Shown here: positions 27,024 through 37,778 of the stretch, in pieces
How the letters are laid out: the number at the start of each line of letters is the position of its first letter
Numbering within the stretch: the first letter of the stretch is position 1
Source of the DNA: Promethearchaeota archaeon
GTDB lineage: Archaea > Asgardarchaeota > Lokiarchaeia > Sigyniarchaeales > SOKP01
Length of the DNA: 64,000 nucleotides
Reading direction: 5' to 3'
Assembly: GCA_019058445.1 (NCBI GenBank)
Contig: JAHPZA010000006.1
Coordinates: 434,001-498,000 of the forward strand
Notes under the pieces: generated by a model
Told to the model about the DNA's origin: nothing
The model's input: only the letters and a program-made list of their open reading frames with translations
Databases searched by the model: none
Program-made: the position numbers and the translations under genes

Positions 27024-27175
27024 CTATTCTGATAACTTTTTTTTCACGTAATTCATTACGATTTCTTTAAAGGAGTCGATATTATCTTTTCTCTTTTCGG
27101 TGAATACCTTCTTTTAGTCCCCCACTCTCAGAAACTCACATCCTCAATTCTGATCGTATTAGTGAATTTGAAACA
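27024..27175 (-). pseudogene. Internally deleted copy of the creatininase gene
   Basis: On the minus strand the 3' part reads RVGD, a TAA stop, then KRKDNIDSFKEIVMNYVKKK and LSE before a final TAG. This matches VVGDQRK and NYIDNFKSIVVNYVKRKLSE at the end of the creatininase at 30327-31082 (CAA changed to TAA). Just upstream, in another frame, TNTIRIEDVSF resembles its N-terminus (DSIRIDELTW). Almost the whole enzyme, including the metal site, is deleted. It is a decayed paralogue 3.3 kb from the intact gene. Confidence 0.7.
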
Positions 27176-27181
27176 TTATTT

Positions 27182-27988
27182 TTAATTTTGTGCTTCAAAC
27201 ATCCCAGAAATACCAGTTATCTTAATTGGGCCATGGCTTTCTATTTTTTCTTTTAGAGAAATTCTAAGTTCGTTTATTTTTGATTGTAATAAAGAACTTT
27301 TGGAGTAATTTGAATATGATAAAAGATATTGAATTATTGGTTCTGCATTTGGAATTATTAGATTATTTCTAAAAGTATAAAGTTTAACCTTTTTGAAATG
27401 CTTAGAGAGAATTTTTGCACCGTTTTCAATTTCAAATCTACCTCTAAATGCCATGAAACCCTCTGTAAATTTATCAAAATCACCAAATAAATCTTTAAAT
27501 TCAATAAGATGATTTTTACTTAATGTGGAAGCATAAAATCGAGCATGTGGTTTCAATACTCTTAGAATCTCTTGTAAAACTTTATCAATATCAATACAGT
27601 GGTATAACATATGATTAGCAATAATTATGTCGAATTTATTTTCTGGATATGGGATTGAGTGAGCGTCAATTTTCTTAAAATCAATAAACATATTGACACA
27701 AGATAAAGATAACTTAGCTTCTTTAACCATCGCTTCTGAATTATCAGACAGTATTATTTGAGAATCAAGTGGTATCCTTTCTAAATTTTGTTTCCATAAT
27801 TCTCCAGGACCAGAACCTAATTCAAGAATAAGAGATTTATTAAAAAAGTGTATCTTATCAAAAATCCAATTTGCCCAGGAGGTTTTACTTGTACCAAACT
27901 CGTAAATTTGATATCGTGCTTTCAATTTTTCGGGAGTTTTATATTGAGTTTCAGTATATTCTTTAATAAATTCCTTATTATCCCTCAT
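27182..27988 (-). CDS. Class I SAM-dependent methyltransferase
   Basis: A 268-residue protein. Motif I is LILELGSGPGELW, followed by an acidic strand end (IILSDNSEAMVKEAK), FDIIIANHMLYH and VLRVLKPHARFYAST. This is the Methyltransf_11/25 arrangement. The acceptor is unknown. It is the second gene of a unit with the NTF2-like gene upstream (36-base gap). The C-terminal third is helical and may form the substrate cap. Confidence 0.85.
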   Translation of the reverse strand: MRDNKEFIKEYTETQYKTPEKLKARYQIYEFGTSKTSWANWIFDKIHFFNKSLILELGSGPGELWKQNLERIPLDSQIILSDNSEAMVKEAKLSLSCVNMFIDFKKIDAHSIPYPENKFDIIIANHMLYHCIDIDKVLQEILRVLKPHARFYASTLSKNHLIEFKDLFGDFDKFTEGFMAFRGRFEIENGAKILSKHFKKVKLYTFRNNLIIPNAEPIIQYLLSYSNYSKSSLLQSKINELRISLKEKIESHGPIKITGISGMFEAQN

Positions 27989-28024
27989 AACTATGAATGT
28001 TTTTTTTAATTTAGGAAGATAAAA

Positions 28025-28465
28025 TTAAACTAAACCCTTTAAAGATTTCTTTATGATAAGATTAATTAATTTCTTGCTCAAATAACCATCTGCAATTGCG
28101 TTTGCGAAATCTAAACGATCAAAATATAAACGAAGCGATTTGACTTTATAATTTTCGTAAACTAAGACTTCCGCCCATTTTGATTTAACAATAGAACCAT
28201 CATGTAATTGAGCATTGACGATAAATTCTTCAAAAAAGATATCATTATCAACCATAATTACAACAGGCTTAAGGGTAAAACTTTTAACATAACTAAAGGT
28301 ATAATTCCACCATTTTTCGACTCCACTAATACCTTTTAAAGTCACTCCGATTAATTCAATCTCACAATCATCTGTAAAACAAGATTTAAAAAATTCTAAA
28401 TCTTTAGCTTCTAAGGCATTATCTAAATCCATCGCAACTTTTTTAATTTTTTCTGGATCTTGCAT
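28025..28465 (-). CDS. SnoaL/NTF2-like protein
   Basis: A 146-residue cone-shaped alpha+beta barrel protein. It follows the NTF2-like layout: N-terminal helices with ALEAKDLEFFKSCFTDDCE, a GVTLKGISGVEKWW turn, then strands VKSKWAEVLVYEN and SLRLYFDR. SnoaL-like proteins act as cyclases, isomerases or simple ligand binders. Catalytic residues cannot be assigned. It lies directly upstream of the methyltransferase, 36 bases away, and probably forms an operon with it. Confidence 0.7.
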   Translation of the reverse strand: MQDPEKIKKVAMDLDNALEAKDLEFFKSCFTDDCEIELIGVTLKGISGVEKWWNYTFSYVKSFTLKPVVIMVDNDIFFEEFIVNAQLHDGSIVKSKWAEVLVYENYKVKSLRLYFDRLDFANAIADGYLSKKLINLIIKKSLKGLV

Positions 28466-28641
28466 AATTCATATTTAGGCTGTTTTATTTTTTAAATTCT
28501 TTTATTAAAACATTCTATCTTCTTGAGCATGGAAAAATTCAACAGTGATTATTGCTAAGAAAAATTAAATAGAATCAAACTAAAATAATATTTATCCTAA
28601 AATATGAATTTCAATAAGAAATTTGTTTAAGTGATAAACTA

Positions 28642-30252
28642 ATGAGTAATGATATGAAAATAATTAAAGAACTGTCGAAATTAACTGGAAGAGATTTCAA
28701 AGATTTTGATTCGAAGTTTCTGGATAACAATCGAGATACTACTGATTATCGTTATGCTGTTCAAGGAGAAAATGTTATCTACATAGGTATGGATTTAATG
28801 AAATTAAATTTAACTGAAAAAGTATTAAAGGAAATTGAAATCTCTTTGAGCAAATTAAAAAATCTTAAGGGTTTAAGTATAGTTTATAACAAGAATAACG
28901 AAATTCCAGAATTTCTAAAGAATTTTAAGAATTTAGAATCTTTAAATCTGCAAAATAATAATTTAAAATCTTTACCAGAATGGTTGAAAGAGTTCAAGAA
29001 TTTAAGCTATTTAAATCTGAATTTTAACAATTTAGAGGTATTACCTGAATGGCTCGGAACTTTGGATAAATTAGAGATCCTTCAATTAACTAAAAACTGG
29101 CTTGAATGGAACAATCTTAACCTTAATATCTTAAAGAAAATATGTGAAAGAAATGGTAAAATAACGGCTCCAAGGTTACTAAGTTTCCAAGCACGTTATA
29201 ACCTACCAAACGAACAGATAGAAATTATCCGCGCACTTGAAAAAGATAATACTGAAAATGAAAAAGCAGGAAAACATGTCAATCCTATTAGCATGAAAAT
29301 TGAAGAAGGAAAAGTAGTCGAATGGAAATTATTTGAATATAACATTGACTCTTTACCTGAAAATTTCGGAATATTTACCAATTTAAGGACCTTGAATATT
29401 TCTCGCACTAATATACAAAACTTACCAGAATCTTTTGGAGAATTAAAAAAACTCGGGTATCTTAACTTGTCAGATAATAAACTAAAAGTTTTACCTGAAT
29501 CTTTTGTTAATTTGATCTCCATAAAGTATTTAGACCTAAGTAATAACCAGCTTACTGAAATACCTACACAATTATGGGCTCTTAAAGAACTCACGGATTT
29601 AAATTTAGATAACAATCCACTTAATCCAGAAGATATGACCGTTTCACAAAAGGTCCCAGATTTAATCCGAGAGCACTTAAGAAAGAAAGCAACTATAAAA
29701 GTTTTTATATCTCACGCTGTAGTAGATTTTGAGACTTATCATATTGGAGATCTTGTAAAATATTTAGAAAAACAAAAAGAAATTTCTGAAGTTTATTTTT
29801 GTGAAGAGGATCTTGCGGGAAATATTGACCAATGGATGTTGGATACTGTGCAGAAGTGCCAATTGATTCTTTTTATTGGAACCAATAAATCCGTGTTTAA
29901 TTCCGCAGATTGCGCAAATGAATTGCAACTGGCAGATAAATTCTCGATTCCAGTAATTCCGATAAAGGGTTATGATGTAAGTTGGCAGGATCTAGCGGAA
30001 AAAAATCTTTCACGTGAATTAGGCATAGAATTTGATAAAGATAACTTTGATGCATTTTGCGAAGATATATACAAATATATCGAGAATTTTAAACGCGAAA
30101 TCAATTTAATGGAAAAGGAAGGGCGACGCCTTGGAATAATCGACATTTATGAACGATTTCGCCTAATGTTAGACGAAAAATTGAGTGAAATATCCAGAAA
30201 AGTCGATATTTTAACTGAAAAAATTACTAATCTCGAAAAAAAAATTCAATAG
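28642..30252 (+). CDS. LRR-TIR protein, putative signalling or defence NADase
   Basis: A 536-residue protein. Residues 60-345 contain leucine-rich repeats (LESLNLQNNNLKSLPEWL, LGYLNLSDNKLKVLPESF and IKYLDLSNNQLTEIPTQLW). Residues about 350-480 are a TIR domain beginning IKVFISHAVVDFE, with CEEDLAGNIDQWMLDTV, ILFIGTNKS and SADCANELQLADKF. The Glu at 427 matches the catalytic position of NAD-cleaving TIRs. The C-terminus (about 505-536) is a coiled coil (SRKVDILTEKITNLEKKI). A plausible role is ligand sensing by the LRRs with TIR-mediated NAD+ cleavage or signalling. No nucleotide-binding STAND module is present. Confidence 0.85.
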   Translation: MSNDMKIIKELSKLTGRDFKDFDSKFLDNNRDTTDYRYAVQGENVIYIGMDLMKLNLTEKVLKEIEISLSKLKNLKGLSIVYNKNNEIPEFLKNFKNLESLNLQNNNLKSLPEWLKEFKNLSYLNLNFNNLEVLPEWLGTLDKLEILQLTKNWLEWNNLNLNILKKICERNGKITAPRLLSFQARYNLPNEQIEIIRALEKDNTENEKAGKHVNPISMKIEEGKVVEWKLFEYNIDSLPENFGIFTNLRTLNISRTNIQNLPESFGELKKLGYLNLSDNKLKVLPESFVNLISIKYLDLSNNQLTEIPTQLWALKELTDLNLDNNPLNPEDMTVSQKVPDLIREHLRKKATIKVFISHAVVDFETYHIGDLVKYLEKQKEISEVYFCEEDLAGNIDQWMLDTVQKCQLILFIGTNKSVFNSADCANELQLADKFSIPVIPIKGYDVSWQDLAEKNLSRELGIEFDKDNFDAFCEDIYKYIENFKREINLMEKEGRRLGIIDIYERFRLMLDEKLSEISRKVDILTEKITNLEKKIQ

Positions 30253-30326
30253 GAGATCTAATTTTATTAAAAAGAGAATTAACTTTTATTTTTATTCTAT
30301 TTATATTTAAATAAATGTTTTATTTA

Positions 30327-31082
30327 TCATTCTGAAAGCTTTCTTTTTACATAATTAACTACAATACTTTTAAAATTATCAATGTAATTTTTGCCCTTTT
30401 CGGCGGATGCTTTCCTTTGATCCCCCACCACACCACTCTCACTAACTGCATTAAAGCCTTCTGCTCGAGATTTTTTTTGTACTCTCGGTGTCATAACTTT
30501 TGTATAGCCTTCCACAAACCGATCTTTTTTGACTAAATCCGGTGCATAATGAAGCATTATTGAAGCTTCCATATCGCCCGCATGTGAGCCAATTTCTCCT
30601 AATGTTAACCTGTATTTTTGGCCCATCTCTCTAATAGCAGGTAATATCTCTTGAGTATAATAATAAAAAATTTTTTTATCAGGATATTTTTCACACATTT
30701 TTGGGAGGATATCTTTTACGGGTTCTTCATTCCCACCATGCGAAATGAAAACAATAATGTTTTCAAACCCATGCCTTGCAAGGCTATCAATATAATCTTC
30801 AATAATTGCAGAAAGGGTTGATTTTCGTAATGAAATTGTTCCCGGGAAATTAAGATGATATTCTGAATAGCCAACAGAAATGGTTGGTGCCTGCAATGCA
30901 TTCCCTAATTCCAAGGCGAGTATATTCGCAAATTGGTCTGCTTGTAGGGCATCAGTTTTTTCAGGGAGGGAGGGACCATGTTGTTCAGTTGATCCGACTC
31001 CAAAAATAACAGTTTTGTATCCGTTTTCTATTTTTTCTTTTACATCCACCCAAGTTAACTCATCAATCCGAATTGAATCCAT
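30327..31082 (-). CDS. Creatininase family amidohydrolase
   Basis: A 251-residue protein. GVGSTEQHGPSLPEKTDAL supplies metal ligands E33, H35 and D44. IVFISHGGNEEP, GEIGSHAGDMEASIML and the late VVGDQRKASAEKG are family blocks. Relatives hydrolyse creatinine, or ring-opened formamides in flavin/F420 biosynthesis (ArfB), or process mycofactocin (MftE). No cluster context selects one of these. It is divergent from the PatB-type gene (118-base gap). A decayed copy lies at 27024-27175. Confidence 0.88.
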   Translation of the reverse strand: MDSIRIDELTWVDVKEKIENGYKTVIFGVGSTEQHGPSLPEKTDALQADQFANILALELGNALQAPTISVGYSEYHLNFPGTISLRKSTLSAIIEDYIDSLARHGFENIIVFISHGGNEEPVKDILPKMCEKYPDKKIFYYYTQEILPAIREMGQKYRLTLGEIGSHAGDMEASIMLHYAPDLVKKDRFVEGYTKVMTPRVQKKSRAEGFNAVSESGVVGDQRKASAEKGKNYIDNFKSIVVNYVKRKLSE

Positions 31083-31199
31083 ATAGTTTTACCTTTTTTA
31101 TCTAATAATTTTGCAAGTTATTCAATACTTAAAGCCTTTTCAACCAAATAATTCTTTCAAATTCACAAATTTTTTTTGCTTTCCTAAAATTTCGTATAT

Positions 31200-32393
31200 A
31201 TGGAATTTGACCCAAAACAATTTGATAAAATTGTTGATAGGACTCAGACGTGGTCGGTGAAATGGGACCCCGATTACATGATTGAACGTTATAACCGTAC
31301 AGATCTCCTTCCTTTTAATCATGCTGAAATGGATTTTGAGTGTCCACCACCAGTCATAGAAGCGATAAAAGAAAGGGCAAATCATGGGATTTATGGATAT
31401 ACCCTCGTTAAATCAGAATATTATGATGAAATTATTAAATGGTTTAGGAGTAGGCATAATATTAAGTATTCCCGGGAGGATATAATATACAGCACGGGAG
31501 TTATTACTGCTTATAGGCAGGTCGTTGATTTTTTTACCAAGCCTAATGACAATATATTGTTGCTTACCCCAATATATAAACCTTTATCCTTAGCGGTCAA
31601 AGAATATCAGAGAAATTTGATAACTGTGCCTTTAACATTAGAAAATAACAAATATATAATCGATTTTGATTTACTTGAAAAAGCATTTGAAACTCAGCCA
31701 ATTAAATTGTTTTCAATATGTAATCCTCATAATCCGGTTGGGAGGGTGTGGACGGAAAAGGAATTAAAGCAAATCGGAGATCTTTGTCTTTCACATAATA
31801 CTTTAGTAGTCTCAGATGCGATTCATTGCGATCTCACAGCCAAGAACTATAAATATATTCCTTATGCTTCTATTTCTAATGAGCATGCAATGAATTCAAT
31901 AATCATCACATCAATGACGAAAACATTCAATTTATCTGGATTAAAAGTCGCTAATATCCATATCCAAAATCCAGAATTGCGAAAAGTATTTTTCAACATA
32001 TTAGATAAAAAATTCGCATACGCGCCAAGTGTTTTTGGTATAATTGCTTTAATAATAGCATATTCAAAATGCGGTCCTTGGGCAGATTTACTTACTGATT
32101 ATTTAGATGAGAATTACCAGTTTATGAAGGATTTTATTGAAAATCATAATTTAGATATCGATTTAATTCATCGGGAGGGTACACCAACTGCCTGGTTTGA
32201 TTTTCGCAGAGTACCTCTACCTTATGAAAAGGTTCATTTATTTTTAGTTCAAAAGGCCCGGTTGATAACTGTTGATGGCAGTTATTACACTGCTAATGGA
32301 GAAGGATTTCAGAGGTTGAGCATAGGATTTCCACGGAGCAGAATTCAATTAGCAATGGAGCGTATAAAGACCGCTCTTTTAGGATTATCATAA
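31200..32393 (+). CDS. PatB/MalY-type aminotransferase (cystathionine beta-lyase family)
   Basis: A 397-residue fold-type I PLP enzyme. The N-terminus (WDPDYMIERYNRTDLLPFNHAEMDFECP) contains the LPFxHAEMDF segment typical of PatB/MalY. IYGYTLVKSEYYDEIIKWF, NPHNPVGRVW and SDAIHCDL follow, and the PLP lysine is K241 in SMTKTFNLSGLK. Such enzymes cleave C-S bonds in cystathionine and related thioethers, giving thiols, pyruvate and ammonia. The length is usual for the family. It is divergent from the creatininase gene. Confidence 0.88.
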   Translation: MEFDPKQFDKIVDRTQTWSVKWDPDYMIERYNRTDLLPFNHAEMDFECPPPVIEAIKERANHGIYGYTLVKSEYYDEIIKWFRSRHNIKYSREDIIYSTGVITAYRQVVDFFTKPNDNILLLTPIYKPLSLAVKEYQRNLITVPLTLENNKYIIDFDLLEKAFETQPIKLFSICNPHNPVGRVWTEKELKQIGDLCLSHNTLVVSDAIHCDLTAKNYKYIPYASISNEHAMNSIIITSMTKTFNLSGLKVANIHIQNPELRKVFFNILDKKFAYAPSVFGIIALIIAYSKCGPWADLLTDYLDENYQFMKDFIENHNLDIDLIHREGTPTAWFDFRRVPLPYEKVHLFLVQKARLITVDGSYYTANGEGFQRLSIGFPRSRIQLAMERIKTALLGLS

Positions 32394-32505
32394 ATACAAT
32401 CCTATTATTTTTTTATTATAAAGTTGAAACTGAAGTTCTCTGATAATATAAAAATCTAAGTGAATTGGAAATAGCTTTATATAATTTTTAGATTAACTTA
32501 TTAGC

Positions 32506-33321
32506 ATGGGATTCAAAAATAAATTAAATGATTTTCATCAGTTAATAACTAATCCAAAAGTCGTTAAGCTTTCATGGATAGCAGCAACAATGACGTGGTT
32601 ATCTAGTGTAATAATAGCACTTTTGATAGCTCAATTAGATCCTGCTGGGCCCTCTTATGATCCTGCTGGATTTAATCCAGCTATTAATTATATAAGTGAT
32701 CTGGGAAACCAAGACTTAACTCCAATGCCAATTATCATTAATTGGGGAATGATGAATACAGCTTTATTAATGATTCCTCCGACGTTGTACATAAAGAAAA
32801 TCCTTATAGGAGATGATTCAAAATTATCGCGAAAACTACTAGCAAATTTAACAGTTGGTTGTATGTTAATAGGAATGGGAGGATTATTTTTTACAGGTGT
32901 AATTTCTGAAGATGTTGGAGAAGTTTGGGATAATCTCTTTCCAATTGGTGATTGGTATTGGTATCCATCATGGCATGACCTTGTCGCGGATTTTGCGTTT
33001 ACTTTTTTCTTGATCAGTGGAATTCTTGTGGCTTCACAATTTATAATTTTTCCAGATATCCTTGAGGAAAAGATTGGAATAGAACATTCAACAAGAGTGC
33101 GAATTTTATTTGTAATTAATACTTGGATTTTAATTCCAATATTCTATTATATGTTTTATACAGTGCCTTATCTGTGGTATACGGATCATTTTTGGACTTT
33201 TTTGCCATGGTGGCAATGGGCACCCGTATGGGAATGGTTATTGATGGCTTCCCAAACGGTTTATTTAACTTCAGTAACGCTACTGGCGGTAAAAAAAATA
33301 AATCGAGAGTTAGAAAAATAA
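32506..33321 (+). CDS. DUF998-like membrane protein
   Basis: A 271-residue protein with about six transmembrane segments. NPAINYISDLGNQDLTPMPI after the first helix is the family-type YISDLG signature. The aromatic-rich loop DWYWYPSWHDLVADFAF and the final helix pair follow. Members of DUF998 are integral membrane proteins of unknown function, though related to the ferric reductase-like or 7TM-like families by topology. It is monocistronic, with the ATG at 32506. Confidence 0.7.
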   Translation: MGFKNKLNDFHQLITNPKVVKLSWIAATMTWLSSVIIALLIAQLDPAGPSYDPAGFNPAINYISDLGNQDLTPMPIIINWGMMNTALLMIPPTLYIKKILIGDDSKLSRKLLANLTVGCMLIGMGGLFFTGVISEDVGEVWDNLFPIGDWYWYPSWHDLVADFAFTFFLISGILVASQFIIFPDILEEKIGIEHSTRVRILFVINTWILIPIFYYMFYTVPYLWYTDHFWTFLPWWQWAPVWEWLLMASQTVYLTSVTLLAVKKINRELEK

Positions 33322-33512
33322 ACTCATTGAAAATCTCAAAAATTAAATTTCTCTTTTTTTTCTTGTAGTACTTATAATTTTTTATTATTTTGAAGATGAA
33401 AATTAAATTTTTTAACAATTCATATCAAAAATTTTAAAATACTCATAAATGTATATAAGGCGAAAAAGCAATTTAATAATAGAATGAACATTCAATTAGG
33501 AGATGATTAAAT

Positions 33513-33797
33513 TTGGCTGAAAAACCTAAGATCGGATATAAAGTTATTGGAACCATAAAGAGTGTGAAAGGATTTTGCAATGCTGGACATAAAGAGGGAG
33601 ATCAAATGGAACTTAGCGGATATGAGACAGGTGGATTATGCGGTTTTTTTTATCATGATATTTTTCCATATATTATCATGCTCCAGTTTGGAGGATCATT
33701 TCCAGAAAAATGGGTTTCAGATCCCGATGTGGTAGAGCTAGAATGTATGGATAGGTTTAATGCGGTTAAAATAGCATTGCGAAGAATTAAAGAGTGA
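33513..33797 (+). CDS. TIGR04076 family protein
   Basis: A 94-residue protein starting at TTG 33513, preceded by AGGAG at 33499-33503. KIGYKVIGTIKSVKGFCNAG and later GGLCGFFYHDIFPYI and CMDRFNAVKIAL match the small TIGR04076 family, with conserved Cys residues at about 23, 44 and 80. The family function is unknown; the Cys arrangement suggests a metal or redox role. It often occurs in anaerobes. Confidence 0.75.
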   Translation: MAEKPKIGYKVIGTIKSVKGFCNAGHKEGDQMELSGYETGGLCGFFYHDIFPYIIMLQFGGSFPEKWVSDPDVVELECMDRFNAVKIALRRIKE

Positions 33798-33897
33798 GTT
33801 TAACAGAAAAAAAGTGATTTTAATAAATTTCAAATTCCTTTTTTCTTTATCTGCTTTGAAGATTTAATTAAATAAAAAAGAATCCCACGAGTTAAAA

Positions 33898-34482
33898 ATG
33901 ACAGATAATTTAGTTAAACTGAAGAAAATCATTACACTTGAAGCCTATAATGAGAATCCAGACACTTATCAACATCTTTTTGAAATTCAGCTTCCCCCTA
34001 AAAACATTAATCTATTTAAAGTCAGACACCATTTTGAAATGGGAACCCCTATGGTTGGCGATCTTGTTCTTGATTTAGAAAGTGAAAAAATGTTAGAGAT
34101 TCACCCCTTCCCAGAATGGGTGGTATTCCTTAAATCATCAACTAAAGTAAAAAGCAAACCATATTTGGTCGTCCCAAATTTTCCTAAATCATTAGTAAAG
34201 AAATTTTCAAGAAAATCTGTAGATGAGAGAATTGGACTAATTCAGAGCGAAATTGGTACTATTACAATAGACGATATAATTGCTTTTGAATATGATATTG
34301 GGATAAATATTTTAGTTCCAGCGTTTATACCTCATTTTTTTATTTCCTCAAAAATTAATAAGGATGCTGGAGAGGAACCACCGTATTTACAAGTATTTGA
34401 GCCAAATTTAGATGTTTTGACCAAAAATCTAAAAGTAAAAATGAGTTATTTCTTTAAACTACCATTTTCAGTTTATATTTAG
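33898..34482 (+). CDS. Hypothetical protein, possible cupin-like fold
   Basis: A 194-residue, beta-rich protein. The central part (FEYDIGINILVPAFIPHFF, then EEPPYLQVFEPN) resembles the second half of a cupin with a hydrophobic core and a late Leu-x-Val-Phe-x-Pro strand, but the metal-binding His set is incomplete. HPFPEWVVFLKSS is another notable stretch. The function is unknown. It lies upstream of the second longin-like gene with a 115-base gap. Confidence 0.45.
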   Translation: MTDNLVKLKKIITLEAYNENPDTYQHLFEIQLPPKNINLFKVRHHFEMGTPMVGDLVLDLESEKMLEIHPFPEWVVFLKSSTKVKSKPYLVVPNFPKSLVKKFSRKSVDERIGLIQSEIGTITIDDIIAFEYDIGINILVPAFIPHFFISSKINKDAGEEPPYLQVFEPNLDVLTKNLKVKMSYFFKLPFSVYI

Positions 34483-34597
34483 AACTCTAATTGCAGTCTT
34501 TTTAAAGACATTAAGGAGTTACCATGTCTAATTTTGCAATAACTCAAATATAAAAATAATTACACTACTACATACTACACCAAATAGGGGATTTATT

Positions 34598-35053
34598 ATG
34601 CATCTCGTATTAACGTTTTTTCATAAGGTAAAAGGACCTGAAATCTTATTATCTTACCCCGAAATTGAATTAGAGGAAGATATAATTGAAAAGTTAATAC
34701 GATTTTTTGACTTAGATATTAATGAGACCTTTTTTGAAATAATTTTGATAAATAAAAAAAAAAGAATAATTAATCTATACTTCGAGGTTATCTCTGAATG
34801 GGCCCGTGGTAATAAAGAACTCGCTATGCTCTCATTGATTATGAAAGAAAAATACGAAAGTAGATTAATTTATACCTTCTTGGTTGATACTGTTCAAAAA
34901 ATCAGATCTAAAGAAAATATTTTTAAAGCTTTTTATAAAAATGATGATTTTCGCTATAATGATATAGAAATTGATTTAGGCTACGAAACAATTAAAAGAA
35001 TTCTATTCGATTGCTTAAATAATTTGATTGATAGATTGAATTCTAAAGTGTAA
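34598..35053 (+). CDS. Longin-like Asgard protein (paralogue of 20430-20942)
   Basis: A 151-residue protein. Shared features with the 20.4 kb paralogue are VKGPEILLSYPE, FDLDINETFFEI, NLYFEVISEWARGNKELAML and the Lys-rich FKAFYKN stretch. The N-terminal strand ending in GPEI is typical of longin/roadblock-type folds. It lacks the C-terminal Lys-rich extension of the other copy. No membrane gene is attached here, so the paralogues may act in different complexes. The fold is inferred from the pattern only. Confidence 0.55.
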   Translation: MHLVLTFFHKVKGPEILLSYPEIELEEDIIEKLIRFFDLDINETFFEIILINKKKRIINLYFEVISEWARGNKELAMLSLIMKEKYESRLIYTFLVDTVQKIRSKENIFKAFYKNDDFRYNDIEIDLGYETIKRILFDCLNNLIDRLNSKV

Positions 35054-35093
35054 TTTGAAAAAAATTTAGAAAGTTAGGTATGCTGTAATTCCC

Positions 35094-35873
35094 CTATATC
35101 TTATTAACGTAATTTAAAAATGCTTTAACAACCATATGAAATTTTGGATCAGGGACGACGGTAAGGTGATCTCTGCCTTGAATTTGGAAATGACAAGCAT
35201 TTGGCACTAATTTTGCAAATAAGGCTTTATCTCCGCGTATAAAATCATCAGAGCCAACAACAGTCAAAACAGGAACAGAAATTTTTTTTAGATTTTTCCG
35301 TATTTTTGCTTTCGAAGTAAACATAACGTCTGGCTGTTGGACATAGGCACTCATTACTGCCGCTAAAGCATTCAAGTTTGCACTCCTCGTTTCAGCAAAT
35401 TTGCGAAATTCCTGAGCAATACGATTTTTAATTTGGTCTACACTTTCCGCCTTAAGTGCCTTAACAATACCTTCATATATAAACGTAGTTGGTTCATCAC
35501 TCAAAGCAAATCCCCCTAGAATTGCACTTTTAACCCTTTTAGATTCATGTAAAAGCGCATTTAATGTAAGGCGTGAGCCCATCGAATAGCCGAAGAAATT
35601 AGCTTTTTCTACCGATAAATGGTCTAAAAGTTTTATCGCATCTTCCATCATTTTTAAACCATATTGGGTGGGATCCGTCGGTTTATCACTTTTTCCATGA
35701 CCACGACAATCCAACAATATCAAACGATTGGAATCCTTTAGAGTTTTTATCCAATTTGTTGCTCTCCAATTATCATCAATATTTGATGCGAATCCATGAA
35801 TCATGATTAAATCTGGACCAGTTCCCTCCATTTCATAATATATTTTAACACCTTCATTATCGAAGTACGGCAT
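35094..35873 (-). CDS. Alpha/beta hydrolase
   Basis: A 259-residue alpha/beta-hydrolase. The oxyanion region is IMIHGFASN, then LDCRGHGKSDKP, nucleophile S97 in FFGYSMGSR, Asp in VVGSDDFIRGDK and His in GRDHLTV. The cap domain is small. It has the layout of esterases and haloperoxidase-like hydrolases; the substrate is unknown. No signal peptide. It is convergent with the longin-like gene. Confidence 0.88.
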   Translation of the reverse strand: MPYFDNEGVKIYYEMEGTGPDLIMIHGFASNIDDNWRATNWIKTLKDSNRLILLDCRGHGKSDKPTDPTQYGLKMMEDAIKLLDHLSVEKANFFGYSMGSRLTLNALLHESKRVKSAILGGFALSDEPTTFIYEGIVKALKAESVDQIKNRIAQEFRKFAETRSANLNALAAVMSAYVQQPDVMFTSKAKIRKNLKKISVPVLTVVGSDDFIRGDKALFAKLVPNACHFQIQGRDHLTVVPDPKFHMVVKAFLNYVNKI

Positions 35874-36159
35874 CTTTTATAATACCTATTTATTTTGATT
35901 TTGAAATATGAGATTTCATTAAATTTTAATTATCTTTGATAAATATAAAACTATTCAATAGATTAAATGAATCTATAAAGTACCTAAAATTAGTTTATAT
36001 TCAAAATAGCTCCTTCTTAGAACCATGATAGTTATTTAAAAATTTAAAAAAAAAATGCAGAAAACTTATGTTAACGCAGTCTCTAGGATTTAATTAAGAA
36101 TAAATACTTGAAAAAAATTATACTATTAAATAACTAAAAAAGATATCATTTAGTTTTTT

Positions 36160-37374
<1,215 letters not shown>

Positions 37375-37457
37375 TTAAAACCTATATTTAAATATAAATA
37401 AAAAAAAGATAATAATTTTATTGAACTATTAGTAGAAAAATCTTATTTTCTTACCTC

Positions 37458-37778
37458 TTATTCTGGGAATGGAGGATGTGGCACCAATAATTCCTGCTTT
37501 TGACTCTCAATTATATTATCAAGACTAGCGGAAAGTTTTTGGTATTCTGGATCTAAAAAGGCTTTTATTGCTATTTTTTCCATTTTTGCTAAACTCTCCC
37601 ATTGGTGTTCGATAATGATTGTATTTGTATCATAAGAGCCAGTTAAGCATCGATAACGTTTTTTAGGAGGATAACCCAATTTATTCTCGATTTCTGTGAA
37701 TTTTTTATCTATAGTTTCAAGTTCTTCCCATTTCCCATTATATATTTTTTGAATTAAACGTTGAATAATTATTACCAT
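37458..37778 (-). CDS. Hypothetical protein, possible dimeric alpha/beta barrel
   Basis: A 106-residue protein. MVIIIQRLIQKIYNGKWEEL, YRCLTGSYDTNTIIIEHQWE and MEKIAIKAFLDPEYQKL resemble the NIPSNAP/dimeric ferredoxin-like barrel pattern (strand, helix, strand pair with EHQW, helix). Such domains bind small molecules or have monooxygenase-like roles. Similarity is by pattern only. It is convergent with the PAN gene. Confidence 0.5.
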   Translation of the reverse strand: MVIIIQRLIQKIYNGKWEELETIDKKFTEIENKLGYPPKKRYRCLTGSYDTNTIIIEHQWESLAKMEKIAIKAFLDPEYQKLSASLDNIIESQKQELLVPHPPFPE

